NCBI GenBank assembly: GCA_015485015.1
Contig: WFUK01000279.1
Span: forward strand, 1-5,476
Length of the DNA stretch: 5,476 nt
Source: Paracoccaceae bacterium
GTDB lineage: Bacteria; Pseudomonadota; Alphaproteobacteria; Rhodobacterales; Rhodobacteraceae
Direction of reading: 5' to 3'
Shown: in pieces, positions 1 to 5,466 of the stretch
How the letters are laid out: each line of letters begins with the position of its first letter
How positions within the stretch are numbered: position 1 is the first letter of the stretch
Notes under the pieces: generated by a model
The model's input: the letters and a program-made list of their open reading frames with translations, nothing else
The model's database searches: none
What the model was told of the DNA's origin: nothing
Translations under genes and position numbers: made by a program

Positions 1-774
1 AAGCTCCTCGCGCTGCTCCTGGCTGAGATAAGGCGCGGGCGCCCGCTCTACCACCTTTTGATTGCGCCGCTGCACCGAGCAATCCCGCTCCCACAGGTGA
101 TAGATCTCGCCATGGCTATCGCCCAGTATCTGCACCTCCACATGGCGGGCTTTTTGCACCAGGCGCTCAAGGAACCCCGCACCATTGCCAAAGGCCGCCT
201 CGGCCTCGCGCCGGCCTTCCAGCACCATGGTTTCCAGCTCGTCCGGTCCCATAATCGGCCGCATGCCGCGCCCGCCGCCGCCCCAGCTGGCCTTGAGCAT
301 AAAGGGATAGCCAACCTCGTCTGCCATGCGGCGGACCTCGTCCATATCATCGGGCAAAACACCGGTTGCCGGCACCACCGGCACGCCCGCCTCGATCGCC
401 ACCTGCCGCGCCGAAGCCTTGTCTCCGAGCTGGCGCATGGTCGCGGCTTTCGGGCCGATAAACGTGATTCCCGCTTCGTCGCAGGCATCAACAAAATCCG
501 GATTTTCCGAAAGCAGCCCATAGCCGGGATGGATCGCATCCGCGCCACAGGCCTTGGCCACGCGGATGATTTCCTCGATGCTGAGATAGGCCGCCACCGG
601 TCCCATACCTTCGCCAATCCGATACGCCTCGTCGGACTTGAAACGATGCAGCCCGAGCTTGTCCTCCTCGGCATAGACCGCCACGGTGCGCTTGCCCATC
701 TCGTTGGCGGCGCGCATGATGCGGATGGCGATCTCGCCGCGATTGGCGATCAGGATTTTGTTGAAGTTTTTCAT
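1..774 (-). CDS. pyc: Pyruvate carboxylase, N-terminal part (runs off the left edge)
   Basis: Biotin-dependent enzyme that carboxylates pyruvate to oxaloacetate, refilling the TCA cycle in the cytoplasm. The 258 codons seen cover the biotin carboxylase N-domain and much of the ATP-grasp domain: KILIANRGEIAIR (residues 6-18), HPGYGLLSEN (82-91), the glycine-rich ATP loop SWGGGGRGM (163-171), RHVEVQILGD (210-219) and ERDCSVQRRNQKVVE (229-243). The EEDKLGLHRFK stretch (36-46), W164 and the ERAPAPYLS ending match rhizobial/Rhodobacterales PYC better than AccC or propionyl-CoA carboxylase alpha chains, so I favour PYC; the carboxyltransferase and biotinyl domains that would prove it lie outside the window. 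Family members are about 1150 residues, so about 22% is present. The start is fixed by a GAGG (782-785) seven bases upstream. No stop or frameshift is seen in the part present. Confidence 0.92.
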   Translation of the reverse strand, partial: MKNFNKILIANRGEIAIRIMRAANEMGKRTVAVYAEEDKLGLHRFKSDEAYRIGEGMGPVAAYLSIEEIIRVAKACGADAIHPGYGLLSENPDFVDACDEAGITFIGPKAATMRQLGDKASARQVAIEAGVPVVPATGVLPDDMDEVRRMADEVGYPFMLKASWGGGGRGMRPIMGPDELETMVLEGRREAEAAFGNGAGFLERLVQKARHVEVQILGDSHGEIYHLWERDCSVQRRNQKVVERAPAPYLSQEQREEL

Positions 775-813
775 CTCGGAACCTCGTTGGGGGTTGGGAA
801 ATATACGCAGCAA

Positions 814-842
814 TCCATAACGACCCGAGCCGTTTTTTGCAA
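814..842 (-). promoter_or_regulatory. Candidate sigma-70 promoter of pyc
   Basis: On the minus strand TTGCAA (842-837) and TATGGA (819-814) are separated by 17 bases, about 40 bases ahead of the pyc start. The -35 is reasonable and the -10 is weak (matches at T, A, T only). The 105-base gap to the upstream gene and lack of overlap fit pyc having its own promoter. This is pattern matching only. Confidence 0.3.
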
Positions 843-852
843 TGCAGCATTG
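840..852. repeat. Perfect palindrome ahead of pyc (CAATGC-A-GCATTG)
   Basis: Two 6-base arms in perfect inverted repeat around a single central A. It overlaps the candidate -35 of pyc (837-842), where an operator would block or tune transcription. The loop is too short for a good RNA hairpin, and on the minus strand it is followed by A residues, not T, so it is not an intrinsic terminator. Operator role is inference; chance cannot be excluded. Confidence 0.45.
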
Positions 853-879
853 AGTCGCTGGGGAAAGCGGGTTCGAGGC

Positions 880-1344
880 CTAAAATTCGGCGCTATTGCG
901 CACAAACCGGTCAATCAGCTGCGCCGCATAATAGCCGCGCCGCGCCATCGCATCGGCGGGGCGGCTATATTCATCCGCAAAGCGATCCTGAAAATCCAGC
1001 GCGATAATCGCCGCCCATGCGATCGAGGGCCGCAGCTCGATCCGCTCGATCTGCTTTAGCACCGAAATCGATGGCGCATCGCCCGCCTCGAAATTCACCA
1101 CTATATCTATATCGGCGGGGACCGGAGCCTCGGAGGTGGTGGGGAATATATAGACATCCAGGCCGCCAAGATGGCCGTCGGATTCCTCGTTATCATGCCC
1201 GTCGCGCTCTCGCGTGGCCAATCGAAAGCCGTCATAAACGCTTTGCGCCGAGGCTTCGTCCGAGATCAGCCAGACATTAAAGGCGTGGGCAAAAGCGCTA
1301 TTGGCCGAGAGCATCAGCCCGATTAGCAAAAATAAAACCTTCAT
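880..1344 (-). CDS. Small secreted protein of unknown function, possible degenerate periplasmic-binding-protein fold
   Basis: 154 residues. I do not recognise the family with certainty. The start has a strong ribosome binding site (AAGGGAGG, 1352-1359, seven bases upstream). Residues 1-19 are a clear Sec signal peptide: K2, a hydrophobic run 3-14, and an A-F-A cleavage site before H20, so the product is periplasmic or secreted. There is no lipobox cysteine, no cysteine in the mature part, and no further membrane segment. The mature part opens with a strand-like FNVWLIS (22-28), then a YDGFRLATRERD helix (37-48), an acidic and histidine-rich patch (H50 to H58), DVYIF (63-67) and IDIVVNF (79-85). 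It ends with F...Y..P.DAMARRGYYAAQLID (122-145). The beginning and end resemble the first strand/helix and the last helices of branched-chain amino-acid type binding proteins (usual length 370-400), but the middle is absent. It lies between bamE and pyc on the same strand. CDS call secure; fold assignment tentative. Confidence 0.8.
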   Translation of the reverse strand: MKVLFLLIGLMLSANSAFAHAFNVWLISDEASAQSVYDGFRLATRERDGHDNEESDGHLGGLDVYIFPTTSEAPVPADIDIVVNFEAGDAPSISVLKQIERIELRPSIAWAAIIALDFQDRFADEYSRPADAMARRGYYAAQLIDRFVRNSAEF

Positions 1345-1390
1345 GCCCTTGCCTCCCTTGATTAAACTGCGCCTTCACAAGCAAAACCGC

Positions 1391-1410
1391 CAACCGGCCG
1401 CGCCGGCTTG
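1391..1410 (-). terminator. Possible weak terminator downstream of bamE
   Basis: Inverted repeat with five G/C pairs, one bulged base and three further pairs (CAA/TTG) around a 3-base loop. On the minus strand it is followed within a few bases by GCGGTTTT, so the T-run is short and offset. It lies 31 bases past the bamE stop and 47 bases before the next minus-strand start, a suitable place for a terminator or attenuating hairpin. Weak evidence. Confidence 0.3.
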
Positions 1411-1441
1411 CCTGCGAATCATCCCGAGAGCCGCGCGGGGG

Positions 1442-1882
1442 TTATCCGCCACCCAGGAAAGATTCGGCGCTGAAATTCCCGACATTGCCGAGGAACTGCT
1501 CAAAGAAGCTCAAGCGGCGACCATCGGTTACGGTCACATTGCGGTTCAGATCAATCACCCGCCCGTCTTCAAGCCCGAAGCGCTCGACCATGGACACCCG
1601 ATTGCCCGCAAAGGAAATCGCCACGATCTGCCGCTCGAATTCACGCGGGGCAAAAAAGGCCACCCGCCGCACTTTGGACGAAATGTAATACCATGTATTT
1701 GTGCCATCAATGCCTTTGGTTGTTGGCTCCCCGAGCAATGAGCGCACGCTATCTTTGCTATCTCCGGCGGAGATACTGGCCACTTCGGCGGCCACAGGCA
1801 CATAGCCATGCACATCGACTTTCGGCACACAGCCCGACACCAAAACCCCAACCAAGAGTGGCCATACTAAAATCTTTTTCAT
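1442..1882 (-). CDS. bamE: Outer membrane protein assembly factor BamE (SmpA/OmlA lipoprotein)
   Basis: Lipoprotein subunit of the BAM complex, which folds beta-barrel proteins into the outer membrane; anchored to the inner leaflet of the outer membrane. With the start used here it has 146 residues: a lipoprotein signal with lipobox V-S-G-C (acylated Cys18), then the SmpA/OmlA fold: GDSKDSVRSLLGEP (40-53), TWYYIS (63-68), the alphaproteobacterial FFAPREFERQIVAISF block (76-91) and GLEDGR (103-108), ending in FFEQFLGNVGNF (126-137). The reading frame stays open for 31 more codons upstream to position 1975, but the start at 1882 is chosen because M-K-K plus hydrophobic run begins a proper signal peptide; an AGGGG lies 10 bases ahead. 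It is divergent from the yceD cluster, as in related genomes. Family assignment is firm. Confidence 0.93.
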   Translation of the reverse strand: MKKILVWPLLVGVLVSGCVPKVDVHGYVPVAAEVASISAGDSKDSVRSLLGEPTTKGIDGTNTWYYISSKVRRVAFFAPREFERQIVAISFAGNRVSMVERFGLEDGRVIDLNRNVTVTDGRRLSFFEQFLGNVGNFSAESFLGGG

Positions 1883-2031
1883 TACGCTCTTGCCCCTAAG
1901 GTTATCACGGCACATATACTGACCCCGAAACCGGGGCAAACTCATCCCACGAAGGGGCTTGCGCCTTTGTTCCATATTCAGCAGGATGACGCAAGCAATG
2001 CGCAGCCCAAAACCGGAAAGATGCGTGGTTA
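1883..2031. promoter_or_regulatory. Divergent intergenic region between bamE and yceD
   Basis: 149 bases that must carry the bamE promoter and probably one for the yceD cluster. Candidates by eye: minus strand TTGCTT (1998-1993), 16 bases, TATGGA (1976-1971); plus strand TTGCCC (1890-1895), 19 bases, TATACT (1915-1920), the latter a good -10 but with a long spacer. A small GC-rich inverted repeat CCCCG-AAAC-CGGGG lies at 1923-1936, just after the plus-strand -10. The region as a control region is near certain from gene orientation; the individual boxes are weak. Confidence 0.5.
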
Positions 2032-2586
2032 ATGGCCGACGAAATCAAAACACCCCCCTTTGAGCGCCCGATCGAGGTGGATCGTTTGCGCGCCAATGCC
2101 GCTTTTACCTTTGATGAAACCCCGACCGAAGCCGAGGCCGAGGCGATCCGTGCCCTGCTCAATCTGCGCGGCCTGCGCAAAATGCGGTTTCACGGCGAGA
2201 TCATCCCGCTCGACAAGCGCGGCTGGCGGGTAACAGGCACGCTCGGGGCCTCGATCACGCAGGAATGTGTGGTTTCGCTGGATCCGGTAAAAACCCGGAT
2301 CGAGGCACCGGTGAATTTGCGGTTTTTACCAGATTCGATGATCGAGCATGAAACCCCCGAAGATGTGCTGGAAGAGGATATCGAACCCCTGACTTCGGTT
2401 ATTGATCTCGGGGCGATTGCGGTGGAAATGCTTTTGCTGGCCATGCCGGAATATCCGCGCACCGATGCCGAATTGATACAGGTAAGCGCCGCCCCTCCCG
2501 GCGCGGAGCCGATAAAAGACGAAGAAACCAAAGCTTTTGCCGGGTTAAGCGCCTTGCGGGACCAGCTGGAAAAAGGCGCTGAATAA
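2032..2586 (+). CDS. yceD: YceD/DUF177 family protein (23S rRNA accumulation)
   Basis: 184 residues. The family lies directly ahead of rpmF in most proteobacteria, and bacterial and plant members have been linked to 23S rRNA accumulation; the biochemical activity is not settled. Visible features: an N-terminal extension of PFERPIEV type (9-16); [19 protein letters not shown] (53-71); [10 protein letters not shown] (78-87), the position of the metal-binding-like cysteines of the family, here with only one Cys (C79); an acidic segment around 105-118; the conserved [20 protein letters not shown] block (124-143); and a C-terminal [11 protein letters not shown] motif (169-179). The ribosome binding site is poor (GGAAAG, 15 bases ahead, or GTGG close by). 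Its ATG overlaps the TAA of a four-codon frame at 2021-2032. Neighbour rpmF follows after 185 bases with what looks like its own promoter. Length is usual for alphaproteobacteria. Confidence 0.9.
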   Translation: MADEIKTPPFERPIEVDRLRANAAFTFDETPTEAEAEAIRALLNLRGLRKMRFHGEIIPLDKRGWRVTGTLGASITQECVVSLDPVKTRIEAPVNLRFLPDSMIEHETPEDVLEEDIEPLTSVIDLGAIAVEMLLLAMPEYPRTDAELIQVSAAPPGAEPIKDEETKAFAGLSALRDQLEKGAE

Positions 2587-2635
2587 CGCGCGCGGGCCTA
2601 TTGCCCCGATTATATAGCCGCTACCTTTTTTGGGC

Positions 2636-2663
2636 TTGCGGTTTTGGCAAAATTAGCTATGTT
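2636..2663 (+). promoter_or_regulatory. Candidate promoter of rpmF
   Basis: TTGCGG (2636-2641), a 16-base spacer containing an A/T-rich stretch, and TATGTT (2658-2663) followed by CCGCGC. This resembles strong housekeeping promoters of Rhodobacterales. It would start transcription near 2670 and give rpmF a leader of roughly 100 bases. The 185-base gap after yceD, otherwise unexplained in a compact cluster, supports a promoter here. Confidence 0.5.
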
Positions 2664-2696
2664 CCGCGCTTCATTTCCCTTTTCGGGTTTGCATAC

Positions 2697-2751
2697 GCAG
2701 GCTATTCCTGCTACGCCCGCCCAAAGAGTTCAACACGCGCGGATAATCCGC
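2697..2751 (+). promoter_or_regulatory. rpmF leader with two inverted repeats
   Basis: Two perfect inverted repeats lie in the predicted untranslated leader: GCAGG-CTATT-CCTGC (2697-2711), a 5-pair hairpin with a 5-base loop, and GCGGAT-A-ATCCGC (2739-2751), which can form GCGG/CCGC with a 5-base loop. The second ends seven bases before the AAGG ribosome binding site (2759-2762). Ribosomal protein leaders often bind a ribosomal protein to control translation, but I know of no described L32 leader in this group. Function is inference. Confidence 0.35.
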
Positions 2752-2771
2752 ATATCATAAGGTCTAAGCAC

Positions 2772-2978
2772 ATGGCTGTTCCAAAGAGTAAGATCACCCG
2801 CTCCAAACGCGGCATGCGTCGGGCGCATTTGGCCCTCAAGGGTGCCAACCCCAACGAATGCTCCAACTGCGGCGAGCTGGTGCGTCCGCATCATGTATGC
2901 GGGGCTTGTGGCCATTATTCTGACCGCGAAGTCGTTACCATGGTTGAGGAAATCGACCTGGACGAAGACGCGGCGTAA
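2772..2978 (+). CDS. rpmF: 50S ribosomal protein L32
   Basis: Zinc-ribbon protein of the large ribosomal subunit, 68 residues, normal length for alphaproteobacteria. It starts [19 protein letters not shown], the basic L32 signature, and carries the four zinc cysteines C30-x2-C33 and C43-x2-C46, with the conserved GHY (47-49) and an acidic tail. All four cysteines are present, so it is the zinc-bound C+ form and not the C- paralogue induced under zinc limitation. The frame stays open upstream to 2601, but the family N-terminus and the AAGG nine bases ahead fix the start at 2772. plsX follows after 21 bases. Confidence 0.97.
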   Translation: MAVPKSKITRSKRGMRRAHLALKGANPNECSNCGELVRPHHVCGACGHYSDREVVTMVEEIDLDEDAA

Positions 2979-2999
2979 AACCTGCGGGGGTGGCTCGGC

Positions 3000-4100
3000 A
3001 TGGCTGAAGCAGAAAACCGGATACCCCAGACCTCCCCCTCCACCACCATCTCGATAGATGCCATGGGGGGCGATAGCGGTGTGAAAGCCGTCATTGGCGG
3101 GATGGAAAAAACCTCCCGCAAACAGCCCGATATAAAATTCATCGTGCATGGAAACGAGGCCGAGCTGAAGCGCTGCCTCAAGCGCAAGCCGGCCTTGGCC
3201 GGGCGCTGCGAGATTCGCGCCACCACCGATGTGATTTCAATGGAAGACAAACCCTCCGCCGCCTTGCGTGGTGGAAAAAAGTCTTCAATGTGGGCCTCGA
3301 TTGCCACCCTGAAATCCGGCGAGGCACAGGCGACGGTTTCTTGCGGCAATACCGGTGCCTTGATGGCGATGTCTACCATCCAGCTCAGAAAAACACCGGG
3401 GGTGAATCGCCCCGCGATTGCGATTCTCTGGCCCTCCACCAACCACCAGCGCTATAATATCCTGCTTGATGCCGGTGCCGATATCAAAGCCGACCCGCAA
3501 GACCTGCTGAAATACGCCATCATGGGCGCGTCTTATGCGCGCAACGGCTTGGGGCTTCGCCAGCCGCGCGTGGGCCTGCTCAATGTCGGCACCGAAGAAT
3601 TCAAGGGCCGGATAGAGCTGCAAGACGCCGCCAAGCTGATTGGCACGGTTGCCACCTCGTCCGATTTCCAGTTTGTCGGCTTTGTCGAAGGCTCGGATAT
3701 CCCGTCAGACAAGGTGGATGTCATCATCACCGACGGCTTTACCGGCAATATCGCCCTGAAAACCGCCGAAGGCACGGCGCGGCAGGTGTCGGATCTGCTC
3801 AAGGCCGCCTTTACCCACACCCTGCTTTCCCGCCTCGGCGCGCTTTTCGCGCTCACCTCCCTGCGCCGCCTGAAAAACCGGATTGATCCGCGCAAGGTCA
3901 ATGGCGGGGTGTTTCTCGGGCTAAACGGCACGGTGGTTAAATCCCATGGCGGGGCCGATGCTACCGGTGTGGCCGCCGCGATCAAGCTCGCTTATGATCT
4001 GGCGCAAAATGATTTTGCCGAAAAGCTGTCGGCGCGGGTTGCATCCGGCCTTGCCGCCAGTGAAGATATGCTTTCCAATAATGACGAGGCCACAATATGA
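3000..4100 (+). CDS. plsX: Phosphate acyltransferase PlsX
   Basis: Transfers the acyl group from acyl-ACP to inorganic phosphate, giving acyl-phosphate for the PlsY glycerol-3-phosphate acyltransferase; a peripheral membrane enzyme at the start of phospholipid synthesis. 366 residues (E. coli 356). Motifs: DAMGGD (20-25), SCGNTGALMA (114-123), LDAGAD (156-161), LLNVGTEEFKG (193-203), TDGFTGN (244-250) and GVFLGLNGTVVKSHGGAD (303-320). The basic/hydrophobic stretch 268-300 corresponds to the region of the family involved in dimer and membrane contact. The N-terminus is about 11 residues longer than E. coli before the first motif; a GGGGG (2986-2990) nine bases upstream supports this start. It probably shares a transcript with rpmF, and its stop overlaps the fabH start (ATGA), with the fabH ribosome binding site inside plsX. 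Confidence 0.96.
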   Translation: MAEAENRIPQTSPSTTISIDAMGGDSGVKAVIGGMEKTSRKQPDIKFIVHGNEAELKRCLKRKPALAGRCEIRATTDVISMEDKPSAALRGGKKSSMWASIATLKSGEAQATVSCGNTGALMAMSTIQLRKTPGVNRPAIAILWPSTNHQRYNILLDAGADIKADPQDLLKYAIMGASYARNGLGLRQPRVGLLNVGTEEFKGRIELQDAAKLIGTVATSSDFQFVGFVEGSDIPSDKVDVIITDGFTGNIALKTAEGTARQVSDLLKAAFTHTLLSRLGALFALTSLRRLKNRIDPRKVNGGVFLGLNGTVVKSHGGADATGVAAAIKLAYDLAQNDFAEKLSARVASGLAASEDMLSNNDEATI

Positions 4101-5074
4101 GCGTAACTAGAGCTGTGGCCATCGGCTGCGGGCATTACCTGCCCGAGCGCGTGGTTGAAAACGCCGAGTTTGAAAAAACGCTCGACACATCGGATGAGTG
4201 GATTCGCGCCCGCACCGGCATCGAACGCCGGCATTTTGCGGCCAAGGGTGAGCTGACCTCGGATCTGGCGCTGCAGGCTGCGCAAAACGCGCTGAAAAAC
4301 GCCGGGATTGAGGCCAAAGATCTGGACGCGATCGTGCTGGCCACCGCCACGCCGGATCAAACTTTTCCTTCAACCGCCACCAAATTGCAGCATGCTTTGC
4401 AGATGAATGGCGGCTTTGCCTTTGATATTCAGGCGGTGTGCGCGGGCTTTATCTATGCCCTTTCTACCGCCAATTCGATGATTGTTGCCGGGCAAGCATC
4501 GCGGGTAATGGTGGTCGGGGCCGAAACGTTTTCGCGCATCATGGATTGGACAGATCGCGGCACCTGCGTGCTATTTGGCGATGGCGCAGGGGCGCTGATA
4601 CTGGAAGCGCAAAGCGGCGAGGGCGATGCCCAAGATCGCGGCATTCTCTCCACCGACCTGCATTCCGATGGCGCTTATAATGATCTGCTTTATGTCGATG
4701 GCGGCGTTTCCAGCACCCAAACCACCGGCGTTTTGCGCATGCAGGGGCAGGAAGTTTTCAAGCATGCTGTGAAAAAACTGGTGGTCACCGGCGAAATTGC
4801 GCTGGAGGCTGCCGGAATCACCGCCGAAGAGATCGACTGGGTGGTGCCGCATCAGGCCAACCTGCGAATCATCGCCCGCACCGCCAAGAAAATGGGCGTC
4901 AGCATGGATAAAATTGTGCAAACCGTGCAAGATCACGGCAATACCTCGGCCGCCTCTATTCCCATGGCGCTGAGCGTGGCGGTCGGGCGCGGGCAGATAA
5001 AACGCGGTGATTTGCTGCTGATGGAAGCCATTGGCGGCGGTTTGGCCTGGGGCGCGGCAACTCTCCGCTGGTAA
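4097..5074 (+). CDS. fabH: 3-oxoacyl-ACP synthase III (KAS III, FabH)
   Basis: Condenses acetyl-CoA with malonyl-ACP to start each fatty-acid chain (type II system, cytoplasm). 325 residues, usual family length. The Cys-His-Asn triad is complete: C115 in IQAVCAGFIYAL, H252 in VVPHQANLRI and N282 in DHGNTSAASIP, equivalent to C112, H244 and N274 of E. coli. Also seen: DEWIRARTGIERR (33-45), the substrate-entry segment with CoA-contacting W35 and R39 as in E. coli W32/R36; FGDGAGA (160-166); and the C-terminal GGGLAWGA (313-320). A GAGG (4086-4089) lies seven bases ahead of the start, and the ATGA overlap with plsX suggests coupled translation, keeping the two acyl-ACP-linked enzymes in proportion. 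The catalytic residues separate it from KasA/FabF types. Confidence 0.96.
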   Translation: MSVTRAVAIGCGHYLPERVVENAEFEKTLDTSDEWIRARTGIERRHFAAKGELTSDLALQAAQNALKNAGIEAKDLDAIVLATATPDQTFPSTATKLQHALQMNGGFAFDIQAVCAGFIYALSTANSMIVAGQASRVMVVGAETFSRIMDWTDRGTCVLFGDGAGALILEAQSGEGDAQDRGILSTDLHSDGAYNDLLYVDGGVSSTQTTGVLRMQGQEVFKHAVKKLVVTGEIALEAAGITAEEIDWVVPHQANLRIIARTAKKMGVSMDKIVQTVQDHGNTSAASIPMALSVAVGRGQIKRGDLLLMEAIGGGLAWGAATLRW

Positions 5075-5079
5075 CCCAC

Positions 5080-5085
5080 TATAAT
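5080..5085 (+). promoter_or_regulatory. Consensus TATAAT box after fabH
   Basis: A perfect -10 hexamer six bases past the fabH stop. No matching -35 stands at the right distance (the best is GGCAAC at 5056-5061, 18 bases away, inside fabH). If used, transcription would start near 5092, just before the IHF-like site at 5095-5107, which would then act as a downstream block. Alternative to the promoter at 5108-5137. Confidence 0.3.
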
Positions 5086-5094
5086 GTAACAGCT

Positions 5095-5107
5095 TAAGCC
5101 ATTGATA
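5095..5107 (-). promoter_or_regulatory. Predicted IHF binding site ahead of ihfA
   Basis: On the minus strand the 13 bases TATCAATGGCTTA match the IHF core consensus WATCAANNNNTTR at every defined position. It stands 57 bases ahead of the ihfA start and touches the candidate -35 at 5108. E. coli ihfA is known to be repressed by its own product, so autoregulation is the natural reading; that it works so here is inference. Confidence 0.55.
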
Positions 5108-5137
5108 TTGACTCGCTTTCCTCTTTGCCCGTAACGT
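5108..5137 (+). promoter_or_regulatory. Candidate promoter of ihfA
   Basis: TTGACT (5108-5113) is a strong -35 (5 of 6), followed after 18 bases by TAACGT (5132-5137), a poor -10 (3 of 6). The placement leaves about 20 bases of leader before the ihfA ribosome binding site. A GANTC methylation site (GACTC, 5110-5114) lies inside the -35. The -10 is the doubtful part. Confidence 0.35.
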
Positions 5138-5163
5138 AAAAGTGAAAAAAGGGGAGCGATTCT

Positions 5164-5466
5164 GTGAGCGTAGATACATTAACAAGGATGGACTTGAGCG
5201 AAGCTGTATTTCGTGAGGTCGGATTATCAAGAAATGACTCGGCCGATTTGGTTGAGTCAGTGCTAAACCACATGACCGAGGCCTTGGTCGCCGGCGAGCA
5301 GGTGAAAATCTCGTCATTCGGCACTTTTAGCACGCGGGACAAAAATGCCCGCATTGGCCGCAACCCGAAAACCGGAGAAGAAGTGCCAATCGCGCCCCGC
5401 CGCGTTTTGACCTTTCGCCCCTCGCATCTGATGAAAGAGCGGGTGAATACCGGCAACAAGGCTTAA
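5164..5466 (+). CDS. ihfA: Integration host factor subunit alpha
   Basis: Subunit of the IHF alpha/beta heterodimer, a nucleoid protein that bends DNA sharply at specific sites and takes part in replication, recombination and promoter control. 100 residues, full length for the family. It starts with GTG: AAGGGGAG (5149-5156) lies seven bases ahead, and the [19 protein letters not shown] segment (5-23) is conserved in Rhodobacterales IhfA, while the later ATG at 5188 has no good ribosome binding site and would remove it. Visible features: [12 protein letters not shown] (44-55), the DNA-binding arm [18 protein letters not shown] (59-76) with intercalating Pro68, and RRVLTFRPS (78-86). The [11 protein letters not shown] start and FGTF favour alpha over beta or HU. 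The 89-base gap after fabH holds a likely IHF site and promoter. A weak start codon combined with a strong ribosome binding site may help hold its level steady. Confidence 0.96.
   Translation: MSVDTLTRMDLSEAVFREVGLSRNDSADLVESVLNHMTEALVAGEQVKISSFGTFSTRDKNARIGRNPKTGEEVPIAPRRVLTFRPSHLMKERVNTGNKA

Noticed and set aside
58..1059. 333-codon open frame on the plus strand
   Set aside because: It lies antisense to pyc and part of the secreted-protein gene, whose products show family motifs and a signal peptide with good ribosome binding sites. Its own translation shows no family motif. It is an effect of GC-rich codon use.
1096..1155. CACCAC...GGTGGTG with TATAT stretches, looks like an inverted repeat
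   Set aside because: It lies inside the secreted-protein coding region, the arms are short and badly aligned, and the codons explain it.
1883..1975. 31-codon N-terminal extension of bamE
   Set aside because: It would bury the lipoprotein signal sequence and occupy most of the divergent promoter region. The M-K-K start at 1882 gives a proper lipobox at Cys18.
1967..2032. Short open frame ending in TAA that overlaps the yceD ATG (TAATG)
   Set aside because: It resembles translational coupling or the tail of a lost gene, but there is no recognisable protein sequence and only a weak ribosome binding site. Too short to support.
2601..2771. Upstream extension of the rpmF frame
   Set aside because: L32 begins with MAVPKSK at 2772. 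The extension overlaps the likely promoter and leader and has no matching family sequence.
4571..5317. 248-codon open frame on the minus strand across fabH and ihfA
   Set aside because: It covers the catalytic His and Asn region of fabH and the start of ihfA in antisense. The translation is low in recognisable motifs and rich in H, R and P, typical of a shadow frame.
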